Positions 22,107 through 32,205 of a DNA stretch of 64,000 bases are shown piece by piece (position 1 is the first letter of the stretch; every line of letters begins with the position of its first letter). The DNA lies in the NCBI GenBank assembly GCA_963383645.1, contig OY726557.1:130661251-130725250 (forward strand). Direction: 5' to 3'. The notes under the pieces are model-generated. The model ran no database searches. It saw only the letters and a program-made list of their open reading frames with translations, and was not told the DNA's origin. The position numbers and the translations under genes are program-made. This stretch comes from Muscardinus avellanarius. Its lineage: Eukaryota; Chordata; Mammalia; Rodentia; Gliridae.

Positions 22107-23420
22107 CAGCCAGGTGTGGTGGCACATGCTTGTAATTCCAGCATTTGGGAGGCTGAGACCGGAGGATAGCAATTTGAGGACAGCCTCAGCTACTACTTAG
22201 TGAGGTCCTTTGCAACTCAGCGAGACCCTGTTTCAAAATAAAGAATAAGAAATTGGGCTGGGGTGTAGCTCAGAAGTAGAATGCCCCTGGGTTCCATCCC
22301 CACTTATGAAAAAAAAAATTTTAACAGTCTGTCAATGTCACATGTTAAGAACTGAATATAAACAAATACCTTGGAAAGGACACTTAAGAAGTTAGTCAGA
22401 GCTAGGCATGGTGGTACACACTTATAATCTCAGTACTTGGGAGGCCAAGACAGGAGGATCACAGGTTCACAGCCAGCCTTAACTACTTTGTGAGTTCCTC
22501 TACAAGTTTGTAAAACTCTGTTTCAAAACAAAAATAATAACATAGGGCTGGGAGTGTAGCTTGGAGGTAGAATGTTCCTGGGTTCAATCTCTGGTACCAC
22601 AATAAAATAAAATAAAATAAAATAGTCAAACACAAAACGATACAGTCAATGAATCCTAGCTATTCCCCTACCAGAAGGACATTCTATTAAAGTTGACTAT
22701 ATTCATGGTTTGTGGCAAGACTGAAAATAAATTGTCTCAAATCTTCAACAAATGCTAAAAACATGGCAGGGTTTCCTTTATGTTTTGTTTATTCATTTGC
22801 TTTAGGGGGCACTGGGGACTGAACTCAGGGGCATTCTACCTCTGAACTAAACCTCCATTCCTACTCTTTCCTTTGAAGTAGGGTCTGAGTTATTACATGC
22901 TGTCCTCAAACCTGTGATCTTCCTGTCTCAGCCTCCCAAGTACTGGTGTGCACCAATGCATCAACTAGGGTTTGCTTTCTAAAATAAGAACTTAGCCAGC
23001 TTGGTGGCATATGTTTGTAATCCCAGTACTTGAGAGGCTGAAATAGGAGAATCGCAGGTTCAAAGCCAGCCTCATCAACTTAGTCTCTCAGCAATTCTGT
23101 GAGAGATCCTGTTTCCAAATAAAAATAAAATAGGGCTTGGAGTGTAGCCTGGAGGTAGAAGGCTCCTGGGTTCCATCCTCAATAGCACAAAATAAATAAG
23201 AGTGGTGGTGCACGCTTGTGATCCCAGCATTTGGGAGGCTGAGACAGGAGGATCACAGTTCAAGGACAGCCTCAGCTACTTAGTGAGGCCCTGTTTCAAA
23301 ATAAAGAATTATAAAATAGGGTTTAAGGGTGTACCTTGGAAGTAAAATGTCCCTGGGTTTCATCCCTAGTACCACAAAAAATAATATACATTTTTAAAAT
23401 AAAATAAAGACTTGTTTTGC
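22107..23420. mobile_element. SINE field
   Basis: Sense copies lie at about 22107-22310, 22405-22600, 22990-23190 and 23200-23385. An antisense copy lies at about 22795-22970. The stretches 22320-22400 and 22625-22780 are low-copy. Confidence 0.82.
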
Positions 23421-23429
23421 TATTTGATG

Positions 23430-23534
23430 CTTCCCCCCATGTCAGGATGCAGCTAGAAAGTCCTCGCCAGAGGCAGCACTGGTTCTTATATTCCCCAGCC
23501 TCTAAACCATGAGCCCAATAAACTTCTAGTCATG

Positions 23535-23535
<1 letters not shown>
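23430..23535 (+). mobile_element. MLT1/MaLR-like LTR fragment
   Basis: The pattern GTCCTCGCCAGAGGCAGCACTGG, CCCAGCCTCTAAACCATGAG and CCAATAAACTTCT follows the 3' part of MaLR LTRs (leader, then AATAAA). Only about 100 bp remains before a (TG)n tract at 23537-23589. Confidence 0.65.
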
Positions 23536-23589
<54 letters not shown>

Positions 23590-24213
23590 GAATGGGGGGG
23601 ATAATAGGGAGTGAATCCAACGGTATTCTACCTCTTAGCTACAACCCCCCAGGCCTATTTTTTTATTTTGAAATAGGGTCTAAGTTGCACAGGGTCTCAC
23701 TAAATTGCTGAGGCTGTCCATGAACCTGCAATCCTCCTGTCTCAGCCTCCCAAATACTGGATTATAAGCTTGTGCCACCATGCCCAGCTATTATATATAT
23801 ATATATATTTTTTTTTTTTTAATTTGGTCGTACTGGGGGGTGGAACCCAGAGGTTTTCTACCTCCGGGCTATACTCCCAGACCTATTTTATATTTTATTT
23901 GGAAACAGGGTCTCACTAAGTTGCTGAGAGCCTCACTAAGTACCTGAGGCTGGCTTTGAACCTTACCGATCCTCCTGTCTCAGCCTCCCAAGTGCGGGGA
24001 TTACAAGTATGCGCCACCTTGCCTGGCTTTGTATTTTTTAAAAAGATTTTTTTTGCAGTGGTGGGGATTGAAACCAGGATTTCACTGACACAAGGCAAGC
24101 ACTTTACCACTGACCTATACCCTGGCCCTAAGATTTATTTTTATTTACTTTTTTTTTAATTGGGGATTGAACCTAGGGCATTCTACCTGTAAGCTACATC
24201 CCCAGCTCCTCCT

Positions 24214-24244
<31 letters not shown>

Positions 24245-24634
24245 GAGACAGGGTCTCATTGAGTTGCTGAGAGTCTTGCTAAGTTAAGAGGCTGACCCCA
24301 AACCTATGATCCTCCTATCTTAGCCAAGTGCCAGGATTACAGGCATGTGCCACCACATCCAGCAAGAAAAAGATTTGGAAGGAAAAAACTTTAGAAGCTA
24401 TGTTGAAGCCGGGCGTGGTGGCGCAAGCTTGAAAAACCAGCATCTAGGAGGCTGAGACCTGGAGGATCGCGATTCGCAGACAGCCTCAGCTATTTAGTGA
24501 GGCCCTCTGCAACTCAGTGAGACCCGGATTCAAATTTTAAAAAGTATAAAAAATAGGGCAGGGGGTGTAGCTCGGAGGTCAAATGCCCCTGGGTTCCATC
24601 CCCAGACCCGCCAAAAAAAAAAAAAGAAAGAAAA
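23590..24634. mobile_element. Antisense SINEs, antisense ID and one sense SINE with TSD
   Basis: Antisense dimers lie at about 23600-23790, 23820-24028 and 24150-24363. An antisense ID lies at about 24045-24130. A sense dimer at 24408-24634 has duplications AGAAGCTATGTTGAA (24393-24407) and AGAAACTATGCTGAA (24635-24649). Confidence 0.85.
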
Positions 24635-24649
24635 AGAAACTATGCTGAA

Positions 24650-25450
24650 TGTCGGGCCTGCGGAGTGGCAAGGCTGGCCCCCCCAGGCCAGCGAGGCCGG
24701 TGCCAGGGCCTGCTGCACAGCAAAGGGCCAGAGGGTCCCTACAATCATGCGGTCAAGGAGCACTTGAAGCTGCTGCTGCCTCACCCCATCTCCCAGCAGA
24801 TTCCCAGATCCAAGTGACCTCTATTAAAAAAACTGTGTGTGAGTAGATCATCTCGTCAGAGTCGACTACTCACCTTCTGGCAGTCAGGATTTCAGCAAAT
24901 GGGAATCAGTGTGGAAAAATTAAAAAAGGACTTTCAAGGAAGAGATAAACTGTAATTGATCGGATATATCTATGTTCATAGCTGTACAATTCATCCTTCC
25001 CAAATTATGGAACTAGCCAAGATGTCCATGAACAGATGAGTGGATTACAAATCTATGGGATATGTATGCAATGGAATTTTACCCAGTCATAAAGGAAAAC
25101 AAAATTATGGCATCTACAGGAAAATGTCACACACACAAAAAAATAAATAAATCAGATGCTTTCCCTAACATACGAAAACTAGGGAGAAATGGGTAATGGG
25201 AGGAACTCTAGATGAAAAAAGGGGCCCTACAGAGGAGCAATTAAGGTGACCTATCTGAGGGGATGGGAGGGGGAGAAGATGAAAACTCTTTAAAGCACAT
25301 GATGTACTTAAACATATCAAGTCAATCACTACATCACGAATGGGAAGGAGGGATGAGGGAGGGAATAGGGGCTAACTGGTGATGTGTACATGTATATCTC
25401 CACAAGCTTTTTATTCCATTAAGATGTATGGCTACAATGCACCAATAAAA
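24650..25450 (+). mobile_element. Composite VNTR/L1-3'-end retroelement, copy B (variant)
   Basis: The GC-rich start (24651-24725) resembles the monomers of copy A (GGCAAGGCTGG, CCAGCGAGGCCGGTGCCAGGGCC) but covers only about 1.5 units. About 235 bp not present in A or C follows (24726-24960). Then comes a longer L1-like 3' end from about 24965, including a segment near 25020-25120 typical of the L1 terminal region, ending at AATAAA 25444-25449. I find no convincing TSD. Copy B links the GC-rich repeat to extra 5' sequence and more of the L1 3' end. That supports reading the repeat as part of an L1 5' region. Confidence 0.7.
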
Positions 25451-26440
25451 ATATGTCTTCTTTAATTATATTCCTTTATTCCTCCAAACATCTTGGAATC
25501 CATTAAGTAAAACGTACTCTTTTGTTCTGCAGAGGCTAAGAGGGTCTAAAACACATCTGTAGCTTCTAAGAATTTGTAATCCACTTAAGAGGCAAGGAAA
25601 AAACTGCAAGGCAACACAATACAAAGCAAAGCGCTTGATAATGTGATAGTTGTTACAAAGCAGAAGGAAAATTCTGTAGGACCTTCAGAGACACAAAAGA
25701 ATCTCTCTCAGTGAAGACAGTCACCAAGGTTTCAATGAGAGGCTGAGAGACGTGTGGTTTTAGCTTGCTCTAGCTCAGGGGCTGGCAAACAGTAGCACAT
25801 GGGCAGTCCAACACCTGTTTTTGGAGCCGGGCATGGTGATGCACACTTGTAACCCCAGCACTTGGGAGGCTGAGACAGGAGGATCGCACAGGTTCAAAGC
25901 CAGCCTCAACTTCTTAGTGAGACCCTGTTTTCAAATAAAGTATAAAAAATAGGTTTGGGAGTATAGCCTGGAGGTAGAAAAGCCCCTGGGTTCCATCCCC
26001 AGTAACACTAAATAAATAAATTAATTAATTAAAACCTGTTTTTTGTACAGCCTATGAGCTAAGTGCTGTTCTTAACTTTTTTTTTTTTTTTTTTTTTTTT
26101 CAGTACTGGGGATGGAACCCAGGGGCATTCTACCTCTGAGCTACACCTCCAGCACTACCTATTTTTTGAAACAGGGTCTCACTGAGTTATAAAGGGCCTA
26201 AGTAGTAGCTGAGGCTGTTGGAGAACCATGAACCACTCTCAGACACCCTGGCTTGATTCTCTAAACTGTTTCAAAGTTACTCAAAAAGAACCTACTTACA
26301 ACATTTTTGCTACAAGCTGAACAAAGTTAAAACCTAAGAAAGTATGGGAAAATACTGAGGGATTTTAGAAAAGGAATAGAAACAATGTTAAGAACTAGCA
26401 GTGAAGTATCACTATCAGTGGAAGTTGAGGATATAATCAG
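25451..26440. mobile_element. Low-copy sequence with two SINEs
   Basis: 25451-25820 is unique sequence with nothing recognised. A sense dimer at about 25826-26025 is flanked by AACACCTGTTTTT/AAACCTGTTTTTT. An antisense partial lies at about 26075-26225. 26270-26430 is unique. Confidence 0.7.
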
Positions 26441-27150
26441 TTCTAGACAGCCTCAGCAATGTAGCAAGACTCTCAGCAATCTAGTGAGACCATTTAAAAC
26501 AAAACAAAACAAAAGGCTGAGGGTGTTAACTTGGAGGTAGAACACCCCTGGGTTCAACCCCAGGACCACAAAAAAAAAAAAAACACCTCCCCATTAGCCT
26601 GGCATGGTCCCACACACTTGTAGTATTAGTAGTACTTGGGTGGCTGAGACAGGAAGATCACAAGTTTGAGGCTAGTCTCAGCAATTTAGCAAGATCTTCA
26701 TAAAATAGGATTTGAGGTATAGCTGGGAGGTAGAATGCCCATAGGTTAAATCCCAAATACCCTACACACATAAGGTTGAAGAAAAGTTCCCCGTTATACT
26801 CCTGCCTCTACCCTAACCCCTAGGATAATCATGGCAGGAAATCTATAAAATCTCCCCCCTTTTATTTTCTTGTGGTACTGGGGATCTTATTGGGGCATTC
26901 TACCTCCCAGCTATACCCCCAGCCCTATTTTTTTTATTCTTTATTTTGAAACAGGATCTCACAAAGTTGCTGAGGCTGGCCATGAACCTGCAAGCCTCCA
27001 GTCTCAACCTCCCAAGTACTGGGATTACAAACATGCACCATCAGGCCTGGCTCCCTTTTTTCTTTTTTTGGTGGCTCTAGAGAATTAACCCAAAGGCTCT
27101 CAAATGCTAGGCATACATTCTACCACTGAACACACCCTAACTCTAAGGTT
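26440..27150. mobile_element. Degraded SINEs and antisense ID
   Basis: Degraded sense copies lie at about 26440-26580 and 26600-26765. An antisense dimer lies at about 26860-27052 and a degraded antisense ID at about 27060-27150. Confidence 0.75.
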
Positions 27151-27695
27151 TCCTTTTTCTAAACTGTTTAACTGAATTTTCCTTCACTAATCTATTAAAA
27201 TCCCTATGATAAATTTAAACAGTAATTTCTGCTTGTGAAAAACAAATTGCTGGACTGGGTATGTTTACACTCTCTGGGGTGGAGCTGGAAGAAACTATGT
27301 ATTTTAGTGGCAATAGGTCAAAGTACATCAACAATCAAGTTTAAAACAAACTGGCTAAAACTCTGCAATGACAGAATGCTTAGTAATTTGTTTTTATCAA
27401 ATCATTCTTATAAAAAAAATTATGCAGTTGCCTTATATTTACCAGTACTTAAAATACACACTTACTGAGAAAACCAAAATTACTGCTCAGTAGTTCTTGC
27501 CCTTTGAAAAAATCTGCTTGTTATCCAGAAACCGATCCTTGCAAATTAGGTTATGCTTTTAAAAATTAAAATGAATCAAAGTAATATTTTAGTTTAAAAG
27601 ACTTAATGATGCCCTCTTTTAAATAATGGAAGAAACTACTGAGGTGGCAAACCATCAGCGAAATTACTAAGCAACTATCTACATTAAAATAAAAC
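27150..27695. other. Low-copy AT-rich island
   Basis: About 545 bp without SINEs. No codon-like bias, long frame or known motif. It is one of the better targets in the window for conservation testing because it is unique and lies upstream of the candidate exon and CpG island. Confidence 0.4.
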
Positions 27696-27699
27696 AGAG

Positions 27700-28640
27700 C
27701 CGGGCGTGGTGGCACACGCTTGTAATTCCAGCATTTGGGACACTGAGACCAGAGGATCACGGTTCACGGACAGCCTCAGCTACTTAGTGAGGCCCTCTGC
27801 AACTCAATGAGACCCTGTTTCAAAATAAAGAATAAAAAATTGGGCAGGGGGTGTAGCTCAGAGGTCAAATGCCTCTGGGTTCCATCCCCAGACCCTCAAA
27901 GTAAATAAAAATAAAACAGTGCCTGGCCCTTGTAATCCCAGTATTTGGGAGGCTGAGACAAGAGGATCCCAGGTTCTTAGACAGCCTCAGCAACTCTGTG
28001 AGGCCCTCGGTAACTTAGTGAGACTCTGTTTAAAAATAAAAAATAAAAGCTGGGCATGGTGGCATACTTGTAATCCTGCATTTGGGAGGCTGAGACAGGA
28101 GGACCTTGGTTCATGGCCAGCCTCAGCTACTTAGTGAGGCCCTTTGCAACTCCATGAGACCCTGTTTCAAAATAAAGAATAAAAAATAGGGCTGGGGATG
28201 TATCTCCGAGATAGAATGCCCCTGAATTCCACCCCAGTATCACAAAAAATAAATAATAAAATGGGGCTGGGGTGTAGCTCAGAGGTAGAATACCCCTGGG
28301 CTCAATACCCAATGCCACATAAAATAAAATATTAAAACAGAATTCAACTATACATACTAAACTTGTAGAAATATTTTATGCACACACCCAAAGATCTGAA
28401 ACACATCAAAATATCGACAAAAGCCAGGCAAGGTGGCGCACGCTTGTAATCCCAGCGCTTGGGAGGCTGAGACAGGAGGATCACACAGGTTCGAAGCCAG
28501 CCTCAGCTACTTAGTGAGGCTCTCAGCAACTTAGTGAGACCCTGTTTCCAAATAAAATATAAAATAGGTCTGGGAGTATAGTCCAGAGGTAGAAAGCCCC
28601 TGAGTTTCACCTCCAGTACCACCAAAAATATATATATAAA
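27700..28640 (+). mobile_element. Four sense SINEs
   Basis: Sense copies lie at about 27700-27910, 27915-28045, 28050-28240 (plus a dID at 28260-28320) and 28425-28625. The last is flanked by ATATCGACAAAAG/ATATCGGCAAAG. Confidence 0.85.
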
Positions 28641-28644
28641 TATA

Positions 28645-29110
28645 TCGGCAAAGATTATCTCTAGTTATTTTAGGATTTTTACTTGTTATGCTGTTTCTGT
28701 ACATTGTTTTTACAATGATCATGCATTACTGTTAAAGCTAGAAGAAAAAAAATCATAGCAAATCGAAATTAAGGTAGTGCCAAATAAATCTGGGATTATA
28801 TTGGATCAACATGCCATAATCTCTAAATAAAAAGCATTCGGGGACCTTACCAGACACATAACACATACCTACAGTCAGGAGTACAACATACAATGCACAC
28901 ATTGTTATGTGGTGAAGAATTAGATAAAGATGGCTTCTTTGGAAGAACAGATCAGAACCCTTGCAAAACAAGTAACAGAACAGCAAAAAGTGAGTGCTCC
29001 CGGAATAAATGAAGGAGTCATAGGTGGAAAAATGTCTTGATCCAAGTACAAAATTTAAACCTCCCGCTAAATACCACTGAATTGTTCACTTTAAAATACC
29101 TCATTTTAGC
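28645..29110. other. Low-copy region around the candidate exon
   Basis: Unique AT-rich sequence with no SINE. A minus-strand frame at 28753-28986 is rich in hydrophobic residues but has no supporting splice or start signals, so I do not call it. Confidence 0.4.
28930..28989 (+). CDS. Candidate first coding exon (20 codons), gene unknown
   Basis: ATG at 28930 lies in a strong context (AAAG before, G after). It opens 20 codons starting MASLEEQIRTLAKQ that end exactly at AAA|GTGAGT, a near-perfect splice donor. An in-frame TAG at 28921 makes this ATG the natural start. The peptide has a heptad-like run of hydrophobic residues (L, I, L, V) among Glu, Gln and Lys, which fits a coiled-coil N-terminus. 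Surrounding sequence (28650-29110) is low-copy. I cannot name the protein and see no second exon. It may be a chance ATG-to-donor frame: the nearest CpG island lies about 1 kb downstream, which is odd for a plus-strand gene. Confidence 0.35.
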
Positions 29111-29265
29111 AGGAGAATCGCAGGTTCAAGGACCTCAGCAACCAATGAGACTTTTTCATCAACCTAGCGAGATCCTGTTTCAAAATAAAAATAAAAATTG
29201 GACTGGGGGTGCAACACGGAGGTAGAATGTGCCTGAGTTCAAGCCTCAGTACTACAAAAATAAAT
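29110..29265 (+). mobile_element. Truncated sense SINE
   Basis: 5'-truncated dimer starting at AGGAGAATCGCAGG, with an ID half ending near 29255. Confidence 0.75.
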
Positions 29266-29880
29266 AGCTCATTTCATGTCAACCTCACAATTTGCAAAAA
29301 GTACACCTAGTAAAATTATTTTCCAAATACACCAGACTGAGTAAGCACTATATATTGCTTGGCCTCCAAACAATCCTAATTTTATTTTAAACTTCACTTT
29401 CTCAGCTCTAGAGCATCAAATTAAGTACTGTTGAAGGTAGAAGCTACTGTGATGCAGGGGGGAGGAGGACAAAAGGATACTTGTAACAAAAACTAAGGTG
29501 CCTCCAGGGAGCCTCCAGCCTTCAAAGCGCAGGCACAGGCGGTGGGTGTCGAGTGACCCCAGCCAAGGGTGGAGGGACATCAGAGAGGGGAACAGATCAG
29601 AAAGAGGCCTCGAAACAATCGTGAGTGATGTTTTTAATGAAGGTGAGTTCTGTTGGGTTTAAAGAGACCCTGGGTACAAGGATTAGGCATGACTTGAACA
29701 GGTAGATCAAAAAGCAAAATCTGGGCACAGGACTCGACTGGGTGGGTCTCATCGTGGGTAGGCTCCTCGACGACAGCTCAAAGCCACCCCTCCTCTGGCT
29801 TGAGTGTACACATAACTGATTGAAAATGGGTCGAAATACGGCTCATCGACACAGCAACACCAAGGGGCAAAGCGCCCAAA
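29265..29880. other. Low-copy flank of the CpG island
   Basis: Unique sequence that rises in GC content toward 29880. Two donor-like sites are visible on the plus strand: ATC|GTGAGT (about 29619) and AAG|GTGAGT (about 29641). The second follows ATGTTTTTAATGAAG. No acceptor or frame links them to a named gene. Confidence 0.4.
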
Positions 29881-30650
29881 TTTCAACGGCGCCGCGTTCG
29901 TCCGCGGCCAGAGCGGGCGGGGGCGATCCCGCTTCGCTCAGTGCAGAGCTCCCAAGGCCCGGCCGCCGGCTTTTAAACGACGCTTAATACAGGCTGTCGG
30001 TCGGCGGGGCAGCCGCGGCCCTGCAGCCCGCCCCGACCCCGCGCCCTCGGCCTCCGCCCCGCGCGGCCCGGGCGGGCGGACCCACGAGGCAGCGCCGACC
30101 TGCAAATAAAGGCCGGAGACCCGCCATCAAGGGCGGGGGGCGGCGCGGCCTCGCCCGACACGGCCGGCGGCCCGGCCCGCAGCCCGCGCCCCGCGCCCCG
30201 CGCCCCGCCGGGCAGGACTGGCCGCCCCCGGCGCCGCGACGCCCGCCCGAGCGCGGGCCCCAACCGCCGTCCCGGCCCAACCAACGCGGCGGGCAGGGGA
30301 GCGAGGAGCGCGCGGCCGCCCGGCGCGCCGGCCCGCGGGGGTCGCGGGAGGCCGCGCGCCGGGAGCGCAGGGGAGCGGGCGCCGAGGCCGCCGCGCTGCG
30401 CCGCGCCGGGAGGCCGCCCGGAGGGGGCTCGGCCCTTTTCCCCTTAGAAGGTGCAGATGGTTTGACCCCCCACCCGAGAGAGGTGCCTTGTCCCAGCCCC
30501 GGCTGGACTGTACCATCGGGCGGTGCCGCCGGGATTTCTCCCCCCCACCACCACCATCAATCCCCCCCCCACCCGGGTCCGCGGTCGGTTGGCCCCGGCC
30601 GGGCTCTGAGATGCGGAAAGAGCTGGGCGCCATTTTGGGTGGGACTAAGC
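29880..30650. promoter_or_regulatory. CpG island, probable promoter
   Basis: Very GC-rich and dense in CpG, in sharp contrast to the SINE-filled surroundings. Dozens of CpGs are intact (for example 30225-30420), so the region is probably unmethylated in the germline. A YY1-like GCGCCATTTTG lies at 30628-30638, and GC boxes are frequent. SINEs are absent from about 29.27 to 31.83 kb, as is usual at active promoters. No coding exon can be assigned. A 178-codon minus-strand frame from the ATG inside the YY1-like site has the composition of raw GC-rich DNA. The nature and direction of the gene are unknown. Confidence 0.75.
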
Positions 30651-30719
30651 AAAGACGAAACACCCTCCCAGTCGATGGGGTACTCTGGACCTTGGATTAT
30701 CCAGTTCCCTTAATCCTTT

Positions 30720-30930
30720 AGGTACTTACACGACGTTGGGTGAGGGGAGCTGGAAGATCAGCGGGTCCCCGATCCTCTCTCCCTAGGGGTGATGGAAATC
30801 AAACCCCCCCCGCCACCTCCAGGTGGTTCTTCCCGCCGCAGAGTGGGAGCAGCATAAAAGGCGGGGCCTTATTAGCATAATCTGCCTGGCAACCTGATCT
30901 CGACGTTATATGATTGGTTACACTCTGTAA
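30720..30930 (-). promoter_or_regulatory. Second promoter-like block with possible minus-strand first exon
   Basis: Clustered motifs include a TATA-like ATAAAAG (30854-30860), a GC box GGCGGGGCC (30860-30868), an octamer-like ATTAGCAT (30871-30878) and an inverted CCAAT box (30913-30917). Read leftward, CCAAT, octamer and GC box precede a segment ending in a strong donor GT|GTAAGTAC (ACTTAC on plus, 30724-30729). This fits a minus-strand noncoding first exon at about 30730-30850. The ATAAAAG box points the other way, so divergent transcription is possible. Confidence 0.4.
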
Positions 30931-31200
30931 GCCCCATGCCGTGCCTAAAGACGAGAAACCCTGGGCCGAACTGACAGGCCCAGATTTAAGAGTCATGACG
31001 AAGATCCTGAGACGCTTATTCAGTCGGCAGAGAAGCCAAAAGGAGATTCACACAATGGCCCAATGACTGAAGGCCTCTTTATTCCGTGCTCTGCTGTTCT
31101 TGTAAAGCCCAATCCAAGAGCGGGTCTCTGGGTGCGCTCGCCTGCGTTTGTACTCTAAGCCAATCAGAAAGCCCGGCTCTTCGCATCTAGGGTCAAGCCC
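30931..31200. other. GC-moderate segment between CpG blocks, possible LTR-like tail
   Basis: Read on the minus strand it has a CCAAT-like box, then GGAATAAAGAGGCC (TTTATT on plus, 31078-31083) and a GT-rich stretch. That would fit the R/U5 part of an LTR or a polyadenylation site. No terminal TG/CA pair with flanking duplication is evident, so I leave it unassigned. Confidence 0.3.
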
Positions 31201-31600
31201 CCTTTGTAGGCCTCCGCGCCCGCGAAAGAGGGAAAACGTTCTTCGCTGTCTGGGTGTCCACTGAAGATCGGCTGCTTGCTGGAGCTTCCAGCCGGCTTAT
31301 CTGCATGCAAAAGGGCCCGGGGTCCTGGAAGGCGCCATGGGGGTGCGGCGGGACGCGGGTCGGCCGGGGACTTCCTCCCCAGCACCGGTTTGCAGCGGGG
31401 CCGCACAGACAAAACCCACGCGAACACGATGCTGGCTGCGGGGCTTTGCCGGCGCGCACCCGCCTTCCCCCGGCCCCGGGCTCCGGGCTCCCCAGGCGCA
31501 CCCCGCCGGCCCAAGTGCATCCCATCCACCTTTCCATCAGTGAGACCTGGTCTGTGCTCAGTCCTTGCCAAACCGTAGAGCACTTTCACTGCATCCCTCC
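31200..31600. promoter_or_regulatory. Second CpG-rich block, possible first coding exon on plus strand
   Basis: CpG-dense block about 0.6 kb right of the main island. On the plus strand an ATG at 31429 opens a frame starting MLAAGLCRRAPAFPRP, Arg-rich and free of acidic residues at its start like a mitochondrial presequence. A GTGAGA donor-like site follows at about 31540. GC-rich DNA often produces such frames by chance, so I treat it only as a hint. Confidence 0.4.
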
Positions 31601-32205
31601 CTCCTGCACTGGAAAAGACTTTCCAGAAATACTTAAGAAGCATTAGTCAACATTGGTTAACCAAGTGACTTAACTCACTTCTTATCCCTCCCTTAACACT
31701 GCCTTCCTAGAGGACAATCGGAATGCAACGCCCAACACAGACCTTGAATCTTGTGCCTAAAGGAAATAATTTTCCCGACCATGCAGTCTACTTTGCTATA
31801 TTTTGAATATTAAATGAGATCTTATTTATTTTATTTGTTTGTTTTGTAGTACTGGGGATGCCTCCCCCAGGGACATTCTATTTTTTTTTTTTTCTTTATT
31901 TTGAAACAGGGTCTCACTAAAAGGCTGAGGCTGTCCGAGAACCACTATCCTCCTGTCTCAACCTCCCTAATGCTGGGATTACAAGCGTGTGCCACCATGC
32001 CCGGCTTTGACATTTTATTTTAAACACTAATATCTTTTCCTTAGCACGCTGTTTGGAACTTTAAGGGAACAGAATTGTTAATAATGATAAAACCTATTGT
32101 CCACTCAAGAAAAAGAGAGAGTACAAGGAAGCAAAACACTTGAGAATAAAAAGTACCCACAAGGGGTGGGGGAGATGTAAGACTCATTCAACAGTATCCT
32201 CTCTG
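31600..32205. mobile_element. Low-copy sequence with one antisense SINE
   Basis: A truncated antisense SINE lies at about 31835-32006. 31600-31830 and 32010-32200 are low-copy with no gene recognised. Confidence 0.7.

Noticed and set aside
28753..28986. Hydrophobic 77-codon minus-strand frame
   Set aside because: No start context, splice sites or homology to support it. It overlaps the plus-strand ATG-to-donor exon, which has better signals.
30127..30663. 178-codon minus-strand frame starting at an ATG in the CpG island
   Set aside because: Composition is that of GC-rich DNA (Arg/Ala/Gly/Pro), and it overlaps other equally open frames. The ATG sits inside a YY1-like motif. No homologue recognised.
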